A stretch of 6,255 bases of DNA from Candidatus Tayloriibacteriota bacterium (lineage in GTDB: Bacteria; Patescibacteriota; Minisyncoccia; Phycocordibacterales; PALSA-1337), in contig JAHFMB010000058.1 of the NCBI GenBank assembly GCA_023269245.1, forward strand, positions 1 through 6,255, in the 5' to 3' direction. The notes beneath the pieces are model-generated. The model saw only the letters and a list, made by a program, of their open reading frames with translations. It had not been told where the DNA came from and searched no databases. Position numbers and translations under genes: made by a program. This document shows, one piece after another, positions 1 to 5,322 of the stretch. Position 1 is the first letter of the stretch. Each line of letters starts with the position of its first letter.

Positions 1-87
1 GGTATGATCCATCAAATAAATTTTCATAATTCAAACCACACCATACCACTCACACGCGACTCATGCAACATGGTCATATACCCAACG

Positions 88-112
88 AAAAAACGAGCTC
101 TCGCCCGCTTTT
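88..112 (-). terminator. Rho-independent terminator after rplK
   Basis: On the minus strand, arms GCGGGC and GCTCGT enclose a GAGA loop (a GNRA-type tetraloop). The stem has four Watson-Crick and two G-U pairs, and can be lengthened by A-U pairs between the upstream A4 and the downstream T6 run. It lies 25 nt past the rplK stop, which fits the end of the secE-nusG-rplK transcript. The opposite strand also has a T4 run after the stem, so it could work weakly in both directions. The remaining bases 1-87 contain no gene I can support. Confidence 0.8.
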
Positions 113-136
113 GTGTTCTATGTTTCGAAATTCGTC

Positions 137-559
137 TTATTTAACATCCACACCCATCTGACGAGCTGTGCCAGCAATAATCTTTGCGGCAGCATCGACA
201 TCATTTGCGTTGAGGTCCTGCATCTTCTTTTCTGCAATAGCCTTGATCTGAGCCTTGCTGATAGTGCCTACCTTTACGGTATTTGGCTTGCCTGAACCCT
301 TTTCCTTGCCAATAGCCTTGAGAATAAGGCTTGAAGCTGGCGGAGTCTTGAGCTTGAAATCATAGGTGCGATCCTCATACACAGTGATCAATACGGGGAT
401 CATGTCTCCCATCATGCCTTTGGTGGCTTCGTTGAACTTCTTGGTGAAATCGCCAATGTTAACACCAGCCTGACCGAGAGTCGGACCAAGTGGTGGGGCT
501 GGCGTAGCTTTGCCTGCTGGAGCGATGACCTTTACCTTTTTTACAATCTTTTTTGCCAT
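137..559 (-). CDS. rplK: 50S ribosomal protein L11 (uL11)
   Basis: L11 binds the GTPase-associated region of 23S rRNA, anchors the L10/L7-L12 stalk and helps elongation factors act on the ribosome. The 140 residues match the family's usual 140-142. The N-terminal domain (about 1-70) has the proline-rich stretch [10 protein letters not shown] at 21-30 followed by GVNI, the region contacted by thiostrepton-type drugs in other bacteria. The C-terminal rRNA-binding domain (about 72-140) carries KTPPAS (71-76), GSGKPN (88-93) and GTARQMG (130-136). The ATG at 559 is the only start giving the family's MAKK N-terminus. It begins 20 nt after the nusG stop, with no recognisable Shine-Dalgarno sequence. 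It is the last gene of the secE-nusG-rplK unit. The rplA gene, which usually follows, is not adjacent. Confidence 0.98.
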   Translation of the reverse strand: MAKKIVKKVKVIAPAGKATPAPPLGPTLGQAGVNIGDFTKKFNEATKGMMGDMIPVLITVYEDRTYDFKLKTPPASSLILKAIGKEKGSGKPNTVKVGTISKAQIKAIAEKKMQDLNANDVDAAAKIIAGTARQMGVDVK

Positions 560-579
560 AGTGGTTATTGGATACTACA

Positions 580-1125
580 TTAAACCTTCTTTACTTGCAA
601 GAAATCGAGCTCGACTGGTGTTTCGCGACCGAACATCGAAACGAGCACTTTGACCTTGCCGCGCTGTGTATCAACCTCTGAAACTTTGCCTTCAAAATCC
701 TTGAATGGTCCGTCGGCAACCTTGATGAGGTCCCCTGCTGAAAGGTCGATAGAATGCTGAGTGTTGCCCTGATTCATGCGGGCAAACAGTGCGTCGACTT
801 CCTTTTGCTCAAGTGGAACCGGTGAGACTCCTGCACCAACGAATCCTGTCACGCGAGGGGTGTTGCGGACAACGTACCATGAATCATCGGTTACAATCAT
901 GTCGACGAGCACGTATCCAGGATAAATTTTTTCCTCCTCCTCGACACGCTTGCCCCCTTTGACCTTAATCTTCTTTTCGGTTGGGACGATCACGGCAAAA
1001 ATCTTTCCCTCCATGCCAAGAGATTCGATGCGCTGTTTGAGGTTGCGGGCAACGGCATTTTCGTAGCCTGCATAGGTGTGGATGGCATACCAATTACGTT
1101 CACCGGTGCCGTGTTGTTTTGACAT
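580..1125 (-). CDS. nusG: Transcription termination/antitermination factor NusG
   Basis: NusG binds the RNA polymerase clamp through its N-terminal NGN domain, and couples transcription to ribosomes or Rho through its C-terminal KOW domain. The 181 residues match the usual bacterial length. The NGN domain (about 10-105) shows NWYAIHTYAGYENAVARNL (11-29), KIYPGYVLV (66-74) and RVTGFVG (91-97). The KOW domain (about 128-181) shows GDLIKVADGPFKDFEGKV and ends FLQVKKV. I chose the ATG at 1125, giving MSKQHGTGERNWY. The frame stays open to 1269, but that extension overlaps secE and encodes unrelated Cys/Phe-rich residues. The start is 20 nt after the secE stop and is preceded by an AT-rich stretch (TTAATTTTATTTTT) without a Shine-Dalgarno sequence. 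Confidence 0.98.
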   Translation of the reverse strand: MSKQHGTGERNWYAIHTYAGYENAVARNLKQRIESLGMEGKIFAVIVPTEKKIKVKGGKRVEEEEKIYPGYVLVDMIVTDDSWYVVRNTPRVTGFVGAGVSPVPLEQKEVDALFARMNQGNTQHSIDLSAGDLIKVADGPFKDFEGKVSEVDTQRGKVKVLVSMFGRETPVELDFLQVKKV

Positions 1126-1145
1126 AAAAATAAAATTAACGGGCG

Positions 1146-1322
1146 TTAGAACAAAAGGGTAAGCAGCTTCGAGAAAACGAAATCTGAAAGGCCGAGAAGC
1201 GCAGCAACAATAAGAGAAACAATGATCACCATGATGGTGAAACGAACGGTTTGCTGACGGGTTGGCCAATTGACATGGGCCATTTCGGCGCGCGTATCTT
1301 TGACATATTCTGTAAATCTCAT
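1146..1322 (-). CDS. secE: Protein translocase subunit SecE
   Basis: SecE is the small clamp-like subunit of the SecYEG channel that exports proteins across the cytoplasmic membrane. My translation gives 58 residues from the ATG at 1322 to a TAA at 1146. The N-terminus is MRFTEYVKDTRAEMAHVNWP. It contains the diagnostic amphipathic-helix signature, E-M-x-H-V-x-W-P-T-R-Q-Q-T (13-25). A single membrane segment follows (about 28-46, FTIMVIIVSLIVAALLGLS), and the protein ends SKLLTLLF. This is the short one-membrane-span form typical of most bacteria, unlike the three-span E. coli protein. It lies directly upstream of nusG (20-nt gap), the conserved secE-nusG order, and appears to be the first gene of the unit. 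The leader before it carries a terminator-like hairpin. A purine stretch (AGAGAAGA) lies 11-18 nt before the start but is a poor Shine-Dalgarno match. Confidence 0.95.
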   Translation of the reverse strand: MRFTEYVKDTRAEMAHVNWPTRQQTVRFTIMVIIVSLIVAALLGLSDFVFSKLLTLLF

Positions 1323-1342
1323 GGTGGTTGATCTTCTCTATT

Positions 1343-1361
1343 AAAAAACCCCTGCGGGGGC
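1343..1361 (-). promoter_or_regulatory. Terminator-like hairpin in the secE leader
   Basis: On the minus strand, CCCC, a GCA loop and GGGG are followed directly by six Ts and then AA. The T run ends about 20 nt before the secE start. The stem is only 4 bp (5 bp if a G-U pair beyond a slipped loop is allowed) but is all G-C and immediately precedes a T tract, the layout of an intrinsic terminator. It falls between the candidate secE promoter and the secE start, so if it works it would attenuate secE-nusG-rplK rather than end an upstream gene. Whether it terminates, binds a protein or is incidental cannot be told from one sequence. Confidence 0.5.
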
Positions 1362-1370
1362 ATCAATAGC

Positions 1371-1402
1371 TATATAGTATAGGACAAGTGAGATGAAGTC
1401 AA
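1371..1402 (-). promoter_or_regulatory. Candidate sigma-70-type promoter for secE-nusG-rplK
   Basis: Reading the minus strand, TTGACT (1402-1397) matches the -35 consensus at five of six positions. The -10 region is an overlapping AT-rich block. TATACT (1381-1376) matches five of six positions but leaves a short 15-nt spacer. TACTAT (1379-1374) matches four of six with an ideal 17-nt spacer. The start of transcription would fall near 1365-1369, leaving a leader of about 45 nt before the secE ATG. Position and match quality are good, but the exact -10 is ambiguous. Confidence 0.55.
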
Positions 1403-1436
1403 GGTGAGATACCAGTCATATATCAACATGGCGCAC

Positions 1437-1464
1437 TTGAATCGACTCCCTGCAGTGCTACACT
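1437..1464 (+). promoter_or_regulatory. Possible plus-strand promoter with extended -10
   Basis: TTGAAT (1437-1442), a 16-nt spacer and TGCTACACT (1456-1464) resemble a -35 with an extended -10 (TGnTAnnnT). The -10 overlaps a small inverted repeat, CAGTG-CTA-CACTG (1453-1465), which could be an operator or chance. Transcription would begin near 1470-1472 and run into the strong stem-loop at 1516-1547, giving an RNA of roughly 85 nt. The match is only moderate, and no recognised gene depends on it. Confidence 0.25.
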
Positions 1465-1515
1465 GTGTGATGATAAAGCGCGATGAAAAACAGTCTGTGG
1501 TGGTTGGGAACGAGC

Positions 1516-1555
1516 GGGGTCGGCGGTATAGGGTTTCCGCCGACCCCCATTTTAA
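1516..1555 (+). terminator. Strong GC-rich stem-loop, probable plus-strand terminator
   Basis: GGGGTCGGCGG (1516-1526) pairs perfectly over 11 bp with CCGCCGACCCC (1537-1547) around a 10-nt loop, TATAGGGTTT. On the plus strand it is followed by CATTTTAACTTTC, a broken U-rich tract; on the minus strand no T run follows. The layout therefore favours termination of a plus-strand transcript, although every recognised gene here is on the minus strand. It could be the end of a small RNA, a block against antisense reading, or a dispersed structural repeat. The hairpin is certain as sequence; its role is inference. Confidence 0.5.
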
Positions 1556-1563
1556 CTTTCAAT

Positions 1564-1590
1564 AAAAATCGCCCCGAACTCTCGAGGCGA
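1564..1590 (-). terminator. Rho-independent terminator after the 156-residue unknown gene
   Basis: On the minus strand, TCGCC pairs with GGCGA and CGA pairs with TCG across one internal mismatch, around a GAGT loop. TTTTTATTG follows immediately. It starts about 26 nt after the stop of the gene ending at 1616. It marks the end of that transcript and separates it from the secE promoter. Confidence 0.75.
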
Positions 1591-1615
1591 CCAGGTGATC
1601 GTGTAGCAACGGGGC

Positions 1616-2086
1616 CTAATATGCCGCATTAAATGGCAGGCCAAACTCTTTGAGAAAAGAGCTGGCGAGCTTCAGTGCCCGAGGGTGACTGGCGTGACGC
1701 CATGCAACATGCTTTACAGGGGCTTCGGACGCAACGGTGATATTACCGACATCAAGAATATGTTTGGCACTTGTCCATCGTTGCAAGATCAGTACGGGTA
1801 TCGGAAACACTGTCGGCGGCCTGCGTAGCTCAAATTGGACATCCGTTGTAAACGGCCGAAGTGGCGCGACGATGAGCGCATCTGCAAACGTAGTTGGGGG
1901 TTCGCGCCATTCAAGATGAGCGCTCGCGCCGCGCCCATAGGAAGCATGGAGGTCAAATTGACATTCGTGGATATCGTACCAGCCTGCAAAGCTAGACCGA
2001 ATCGCCGTCAAAAGAGCACAGCCTTCATCGAACCCGGTGAGCGCAACAGGAGTGTCGCTCAGGGAAACGAACATGTTTCTTTTCAT
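1616..2086 (-). CDS. Hypothetical protein, 156 residues, unrecognised
   Basis: I do not recognise this protein. It is the longest open frame in the stretch, sits in the same direction as its neighbours, and is followed by a clear terminator, which together favour a real gene. It has no signal peptide and no membrane segment, so it is probably cytoplasmic. It is rich in Pro, Arg, His and hydrophobic residues, with two Cys (23 and 43) and several His and Trp (for example YDIHECQFDLH at 37-47, HLEWREPP at 57-64 and HVAWRHASH at 126-134). It ends in a likely amphipathic helix (RALKLASSFLKEFGL). The ATG at 2086 is used here; a second ATG at 2074 (Met5) is equally possible and neither has a good Shine-Dalgarno sequence, only a purine stretch (AGAAAGA). 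It starts 55 nt after the SIMPL gene and may share its transcript. Confidence 0.6.
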   Translation of the reverse strand: MKRNMFVSLSDTPVALTGFDEGCALLTAIRSSFAGWYDIHECQFDLHASYGRGASAHLEWREPPTTFADALIVAPLRPFTTDVQFELRRPPTVFPIPVLILQRWTSAKHILDVGNITVASEAPVKHVAWRHASHPRALKLASSFLKEFGLPFNAAY

Positions 2087-2141
2087 GATTGATGTCTTTC
2101 TAGCACCAACCTACCACACCGATTTCCGCACGGCAACTTCG

Positions 2142-2933
2142 CTATTTGATCTCGTACGTTATGGTGACGTTGCTCACAATCTTATCCTCACCAACAGGTA
2201 CCTGAGGGGACATTGGGGCGGCGACTTTGACGGACATCATATCGGCTCCCATACCTTCTCCACGTCCGTAGTATGACGGTTGATCGCTCGAGTCGTAGAA
2301 ACTGGTGATGCGAACAATGCGAACGCCGAGCTGGCGCGCCAATGCTTTTGCCTTTGATTGGGCATCAGCAATAGCCTTTGCTCGGGCATCAGCTTTTACT
2401 TTTTCGATATCATCAATAGAGAACGAGAGTCCATTGACGTTCTGGACATCCAGTGAACCAATAGACGTGAAGATGGCACCCGCCTTTGCGAGGTCACGAA
2501 TTTTTACCTGAATAGACTGGCTCACTTCGTATCCTGTAAGGACCGACTTGCCCGGCTTGCAGTAGGCAACGCTGCATACGCTATCCTGATATTCGTAATG
2601 AGGATTGATCGAATACGAGGTTGTTTTTATGTCTTTATCCGCGATACCCGCATCACGAACCGCCTTGAGGGCGGCGTTAGTCTTGTCAGTAGCCTTTGAC
2701 TGAGCTTCGGCGACCGTCTTTGCGGTCTCGGTCACGCTAAATGAAAATGTGGCCACATCGGGAATAGATACCGCCTCCCCTTTTCCATTGACTGAGATGG
2801 TATTGTAAATAGGATTGTCTGTGCCGACATAGCCGATGGACTTGATTTCTTTGATGGAAATAATGACGAGAAAGATTGCCAGGATAGCGACTGCGCCGAT
2901 AATGACCTGCCACAATTTTGCGGGAATGTTCAT
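2142..2933 (-). CDS. Membrane-anchored SIMPL-domain (DUF541) protein
   Basis: This 263-residue protein has an N-terminal hydrophobic segment (about 7-27) that looks like an uncleaved anchor, so the rest should lie outside the cytoplasmic membrane. The SIMPL/DUF541 domain follows (about 45-262). It opens with ISVNGKGEAVSIPDVATFSF (46-65), continues with the helix TVAEAQSKATDKTNAALKAV and the strand KTTSYSINPHYEY, and ends VSNVTITYEIK. SIMPL proteins include BP26/OMP28 and YggE; their molecular role is poorly defined, with links to oxidative stress and cell-surface assemblies. An insert at 116-130 contains C120 and C125, the only cysteines, probably a disulfide in this location. The start is the ATG at 2933, just before the anchor, without a Shine-Dalgarno sequence. 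It lies 97 nt after folD and may have its own promoter. Confidence 0.9.
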   Translation of the reverse strand: MNIPAKLWQVIIGAVAILAIFLVIISIKEIKSIGYVGTDNPIYNTISVNGKGEAVSIPDVATFSFSVTETAKTVAEAQSKATDKTNAALKAVRDAGIADKDIKTTSYSINPHYEYQDSVCSVAYCKPGKSVLTGYEVSQSIQVKIRDLAKAGAIFTSIGSLDVQNVNGLSFSIDDIEKVKADARAKAIADAQSKAKALARQLGVRIVRITSFYDSSDQPSYYGRGEGMGADMMSVKVAAPMSPQVPVGEDKIVSNVTITYEIK

Positions 2934-2965
2934 GGGAATGAATTAATATAGTAATAAAAATGTAT

Positions 2966-2990
2966 AGGCATTGTATCTTTTTTAATGCCT
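2966..2990. repeat. 7-bp inverted repeat upstream of the SIMPL gene
   Basis: AGGCATT (2966-2972) and AATGCCT (2984-2990) are perfect inverted repeats separated by 11 nt. They lie in the AT-rich 97-nt gap between folD and the SIMPL gene. On the minus strand the second arm is followed by ATACATTTTTATT, so it may be a weak terminator for folD. It could equally be an operator next to a SIMPL promoter, because AT-rich -10-like hexamers (TACAAT, TATATT) lie nearby, but no convincing -35 is seen. The repeat is certain; its function is not. Confidence 0.45.
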
Positions 2991-3030
2991 TTTGTGTATA
3001 TGACGCAAACAACGGACATTTCTTACGCGT

Positions 3031-3879
3031 CTATGTTGATACCTGGCGAACAGAGGCATCCACGACATTCTCAAAAAGCCCGAGAACGGTCATAGGCCCG
3101 ACACCGCCAGGAACAGGTGTGATTGCTGAAGCAACTTCACGCACTGCTGGATAATCAACGTCGCCATGGATAGTTCCATCATCGAGCTTTGAAATGCCCA
3201 CATCAATTACAATTGCCCCGACTTTGACATGCTCTGCAGTAATAAGATTTGGTTTTCCCACTGCAACGATAACAACATCGGCCTTTGATGTCTCGTGGGC
3301 CAAGTCTACAGTCTTGCTGTGACACACAATAACATCAGCCCCCGATTGTTTGCAGAGAATCGCTATCGGCGTCCCTACTAGAAGAGATCGGCCAACAACA
3401 GCAACTTTTTTTCCTTTCAATGGGATCAAGTAATGCGTACATAATTCCCGTACGCCACGCGCCGTTGCAGGAAGTATTGCCGAAGCTTCCCCGTTGAGAA
3501 GTTTTCGGTAATTCGTCTGAGTGAGGCCATCAACATCTTTTTCTGGCGCAATAGCTTCTATCACAACAGTACGGTCAATGTGCTCGGGCAACGGAAGCTG
3601 CACGATGATGCCGGCAATGCCATCAGTGGTGTTGCACTCACCAATCGTACGAACAACTTTGTCCTGACTCACATCAACTGGAAAATGGATATGGTTTATA
3701 TGAACGCCAATCTTCTGCGCAAATGTCTTTTTAGCCCTAATATAAGCCGTAGAATCAGATCGGTCACCCACCTGAATGATCGCCAGAGTCGGCGTACGCG
3801 AAAGTTTCTTGATCTGCTCAACCAAGAGAGGAATACGGGCAGTACGTGCGTCTATCCCTGAAAGAATTGTTGCGGACAT
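3031..3879 (-). CDS. folD: Bifunctional methylene-THF dehydrogenase / methenyl-THF cyclohydrolase FolD
   Basis: FolD interconverts 5,10-methylene-THF, 5,10-methenyl-THF and 10-formyl-THF with NADP(H), in the cytoplasm, supplying one-carbon units for purines, formyl-Met-tRNA and thymidylate. The 282 residues match the usual 280-300. The catalytic Y-x3-K is Y46-I-R-A-K50, in STAYIRAKK. IVQLPLP (92-98) and EKDVDGL (113-119, with the conserved Asp) line the folate site. The Rossmann motif VVGRSLLVGTP lies at 161-171. The signature PVPGGVGPMTVLGL (255-268) is intact, so the enzyme should be active. I chose the ATG at 3879 (MSATILSG). The frame stays open to 3999, but those 40 residues overlap the methyltransferase C-terminus and do not resemble FolD. 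The gene starts 19 nt after the methyltransferase stop. Confidence 0.97.
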   Translation of the reverse strand: MSATILSGIDARTARIPLLVEQIKKLSRTPTLAIIQVGDRSDSTAYIRAKKTFAQKIGVHINHIHFPVDVSQDKVVRTIGECNTTDGIAGIIVQLPLPEHIDRTVVIEAIAPEKDVDGLTQTNYRKLLNGEASAILPATARGVRELCTHYLIPLKGKKVAVVGRSLLVGTPIAILCKQSGADVIVCHSKTVDLAHETSKADVVIVAVGKPNLITAEHVKVGAIVIDVGISKLDDGTIHGDVDYPAVREVASAITPVPGGVGPMTVLGLFENVVDASVRQVST

Positions 3880-3898
3880 AGAATGAGCATACCACAAT

Positions 3899-4825
3899 TT
3901 ATCGGAGCGACCAGCGAGCAAAGATACCTGCAGGCAACAATCGCGCTTGGGATTCCCTACCCTTTTCTTTTCCTGTACCTCTGCTTCCGGACTCTTCAAT
4001 AGTAATCTCCCCTATTTCTATTTCTCCACCATGTTTTGCTTTGAGATCTAATAAAATATTCTCATACGCAACCGCCGAGTATCCCGCCGAGTATCCGTTA
4101 ATCAAAAAGAATAACGGTGTATCAGAAAGTAATGTGAGGCAGTTCTGAACCAATGGCAAAAAATGCTCTTCAATGCGCCAGAGTTCACTGGTCGGTCCGT
4201 GCCCGAAAGCAGGCGGATCCATAATAATGCCGTCGTACTTTCTTCCGCGCTTTATTTCGCGCTCAACAAACGCGCGCGCATCCTCGACAATCCAGCGAAT
4301 CGGAGCTTCCTTGAGACCAGAAGCCTCTGCATTTTCACGAGCCCAGGTGACAGCAGCCTTTGAACTGTCGATGTGAACAACTTTTGCGCCGGCTTGCGCA
4401 CAGGCCAATGTTGCTCCGCCGGTATAGCCAAATAAGTTAAGTACTTCAATATCCTGAGGGACTTTCCCAACCCCTGCTTCAATAATTTTCCTTAACCACT
4501 CCCAATTCGCCGCCTGCTCCGGAAATAACCCAGTATGTTTGAATGCTGTTGGTCGTATCCAAAACTTCAGTCCACCAAACGATACAAGCCACTTCGCCAA
4601 TACATGCGACTTCAACGACCACTTCCCCCCGCTTTCTTCACGACTAAAAGAACCGCCAGCCTTCTTCCAATCACTTACGGGAAGACGTTTGCCCCACAGG
4701 GCTTGTGGATCAGGTCGAGACAGGACAATATCTCCAAAACGCTCGAGTTTTTCACCATTGCCCGAATCAAGCAGGGCATAATCCCCCGTAGATTCAATAG
4801 ATACTATGTGTGAATTTTTTGTCAT
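3899..4825 (-). CDS. Class I SAM-dependent methyltransferase (COG1092/RlmI-like fold)
   Basis: This 308-residue protein resembles the COG1092 group that includes the 23S rRNA methyltransferase RlmI. After an N-terminal region (about 1-95), the conserved HTGLFPEQAANW (97-108) precedes the Rossmann domain. SAM-binding motif I is VLNLFGYTGGATL (128-140), the acidic residue after strand 2 is D153 (VHIDSS), D182 lies in VEDARAF, and motif IV is DPPAFGHG (203-210). Expected substrates are RNA bases, but none is certain. No PUA domain is obvious, and the motif VI position (FFLINGYSAGYSAV, 239-252) has no Cys, unlike m5C-forming RlmI. The ATG at 4825 lies 2 nt after the VKOR stop, suggesting coupled translation. 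The upstream frame to 4948 overlaps VKOR and is not family-like. Confidence 0.9.
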   Translation of the reverse strand: MTKNSHIVSIESTGDYALLDSGNGEKLERFGDIVLSRPDPQALWGKRLPVSDWKKAGGSFSREESGGKWSLKSHVLAKWLVSFGGLKFWIRPTAFKHTGLFPEQAANWEWLRKIIEAGVGKVPQDIEVLNLFGYTGGATLACAQAGAKVVHIDSSKAAVTWARENAEASGLKEAPIRWIVEDARAFVEREIKRGRKYDGIIMDPPAFGHGPTSELWRIEEHFLPLVQNCLTLLSDTPLFFLINGYSAGYSAVAYENILLDLKAKHGGEIEIGEITIEESGSRGTGKEKGRESQARLLPAGIFARWSLR

Positions 4826-4827
4826 GA

Positions 4828-5322
4828 CTACATACTCATCGGACCCGATGATACGGTTTCGGTTACTGAATATTTCCTGAGAGTCACCCATGCAGTCACA
4901 AACAGAATGATGGAAGTAAGTGCAGATCCAAGGCAGTAGAGACACCATGCATCAAGAATAAAGGCCTGAACGTAGATGAACCACAGAGAGAATAGCAGCC
5001 CGAATATCGTAAGGAGAAGCACCCATTTCAGGAGCGTAGTCTTCTTCGATTCAAGAAACGCAAAAATGCCAACAAGAATAACGAAGTAATAAAGAGCCCC
5101 GAGCAGCGAAACCGGCATGCCTGCAACCACTGAATACGAGCTCGTTAGCACCGTTTCGCATCCGCTCACCACGGTACACGGAGGAATGACTCCTTGGTAA
5201 TGTTCCACGGTCAAATAACTCGCATCGACAAAACCGAGAAGAGCAACGACTAGCAGAAACACTGCGAGTTTAGTTGGTACCGCCGAGAGCGGCCGATTGA
5301 ATAAGTGCTTTAAACGCGTCAT
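4828..5322 (-). CDS. VKOR-family integral membrane thiol oxidoreductase
   Basis: Bacterial VKOR proteins reoxidise DsbA-like partners and pass the electrons to a membrane quinone, doing the job of DsbB. The 164 residues form four predicted membrane helices (about 17-36, 67-90, 97-118, 121-146). Both conserved Cys pairs are present: the loop pair C49 and C55 in PPCTVVSGCETV, and the active-site CxxC, C127-L-Y-C130, in DAWCLYC. The family stretch SSYSVVAGMPVSLLGALYY (61-79) follows the loop. There is no fused thioredoxin domain, but the DsbA-like partner is encoded just upstream, with a 53-nt overlap. The ATG at 5322 gives a basic N-terminus (MTRLKHLFNR) suited to the cytoplasmic side, with AAGG close before it. 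No other Met precedes helix 1. Confidence 0.95.
   Translation of the reverse strand: MTRLKHLFNRPLSAVPTKLAVFLLVVALLGFVDASYLTVEHYQGVIPPCTVVSGCETVLTSSYSVVAGMPVSLLGALYYFVILVGIFAFLESKKTTLLKWVLLLTIFGLLFSLWFIYVQAFILDAWCLYCLGSALTSIILFVTAWVTLRKYSVTETVSSGPMSM

Noticed and set aside
1..295. Plus-strand short ORFs across the rplK 3' end
   Set aside because: They run through the rplK coding region and its terminator in antisense and resemble no protein family.
1126..1269. N-terminal extension of nusG (48 more residues from ATG 1269)
   Set aside because: It overlaps secE in another frame and encodes a His/Cys/Phe-rich stretch unlike NusG; the ATG at 1125 gives the expected N-terminus and length.
1323..1615. 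A tRNA gene (such as tRNA-Trp, often near secE) in the gap
   Set aside because: No cloverleaf arms, GGTTCGAATCC-like T loop or CCA end could be found on either strand.
1737..2276. Plus-strand ORFs of 60-85 codons opposite the unknown gene and SIMPL
   Set aside because: They are antisense to better-supported minus-strand genes, are Arg/Ser-rich as expected of shadow frames, and lack start signals.
3880..3999. 40-residue N-terminal extension of FolD
   Set aside because: It is the methyltransferase C-terminus read in another frame; FolD homology begins at the Met encoded at 3879.
4163..4813. Overlapping plus- and minus-strand ORFs within the methyltransferase
   Set aside because: Shadow frames of a clearly recognised gene.
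4826..4948. 41-residue extension of the methyltransferase, Cys/His-rich (CTYFHHSVCDC)
   Set aside because: It looks like a metal site at first, but it is the VKOR C-terminal coding region in another frame; family similarity starts after Met at 4825.
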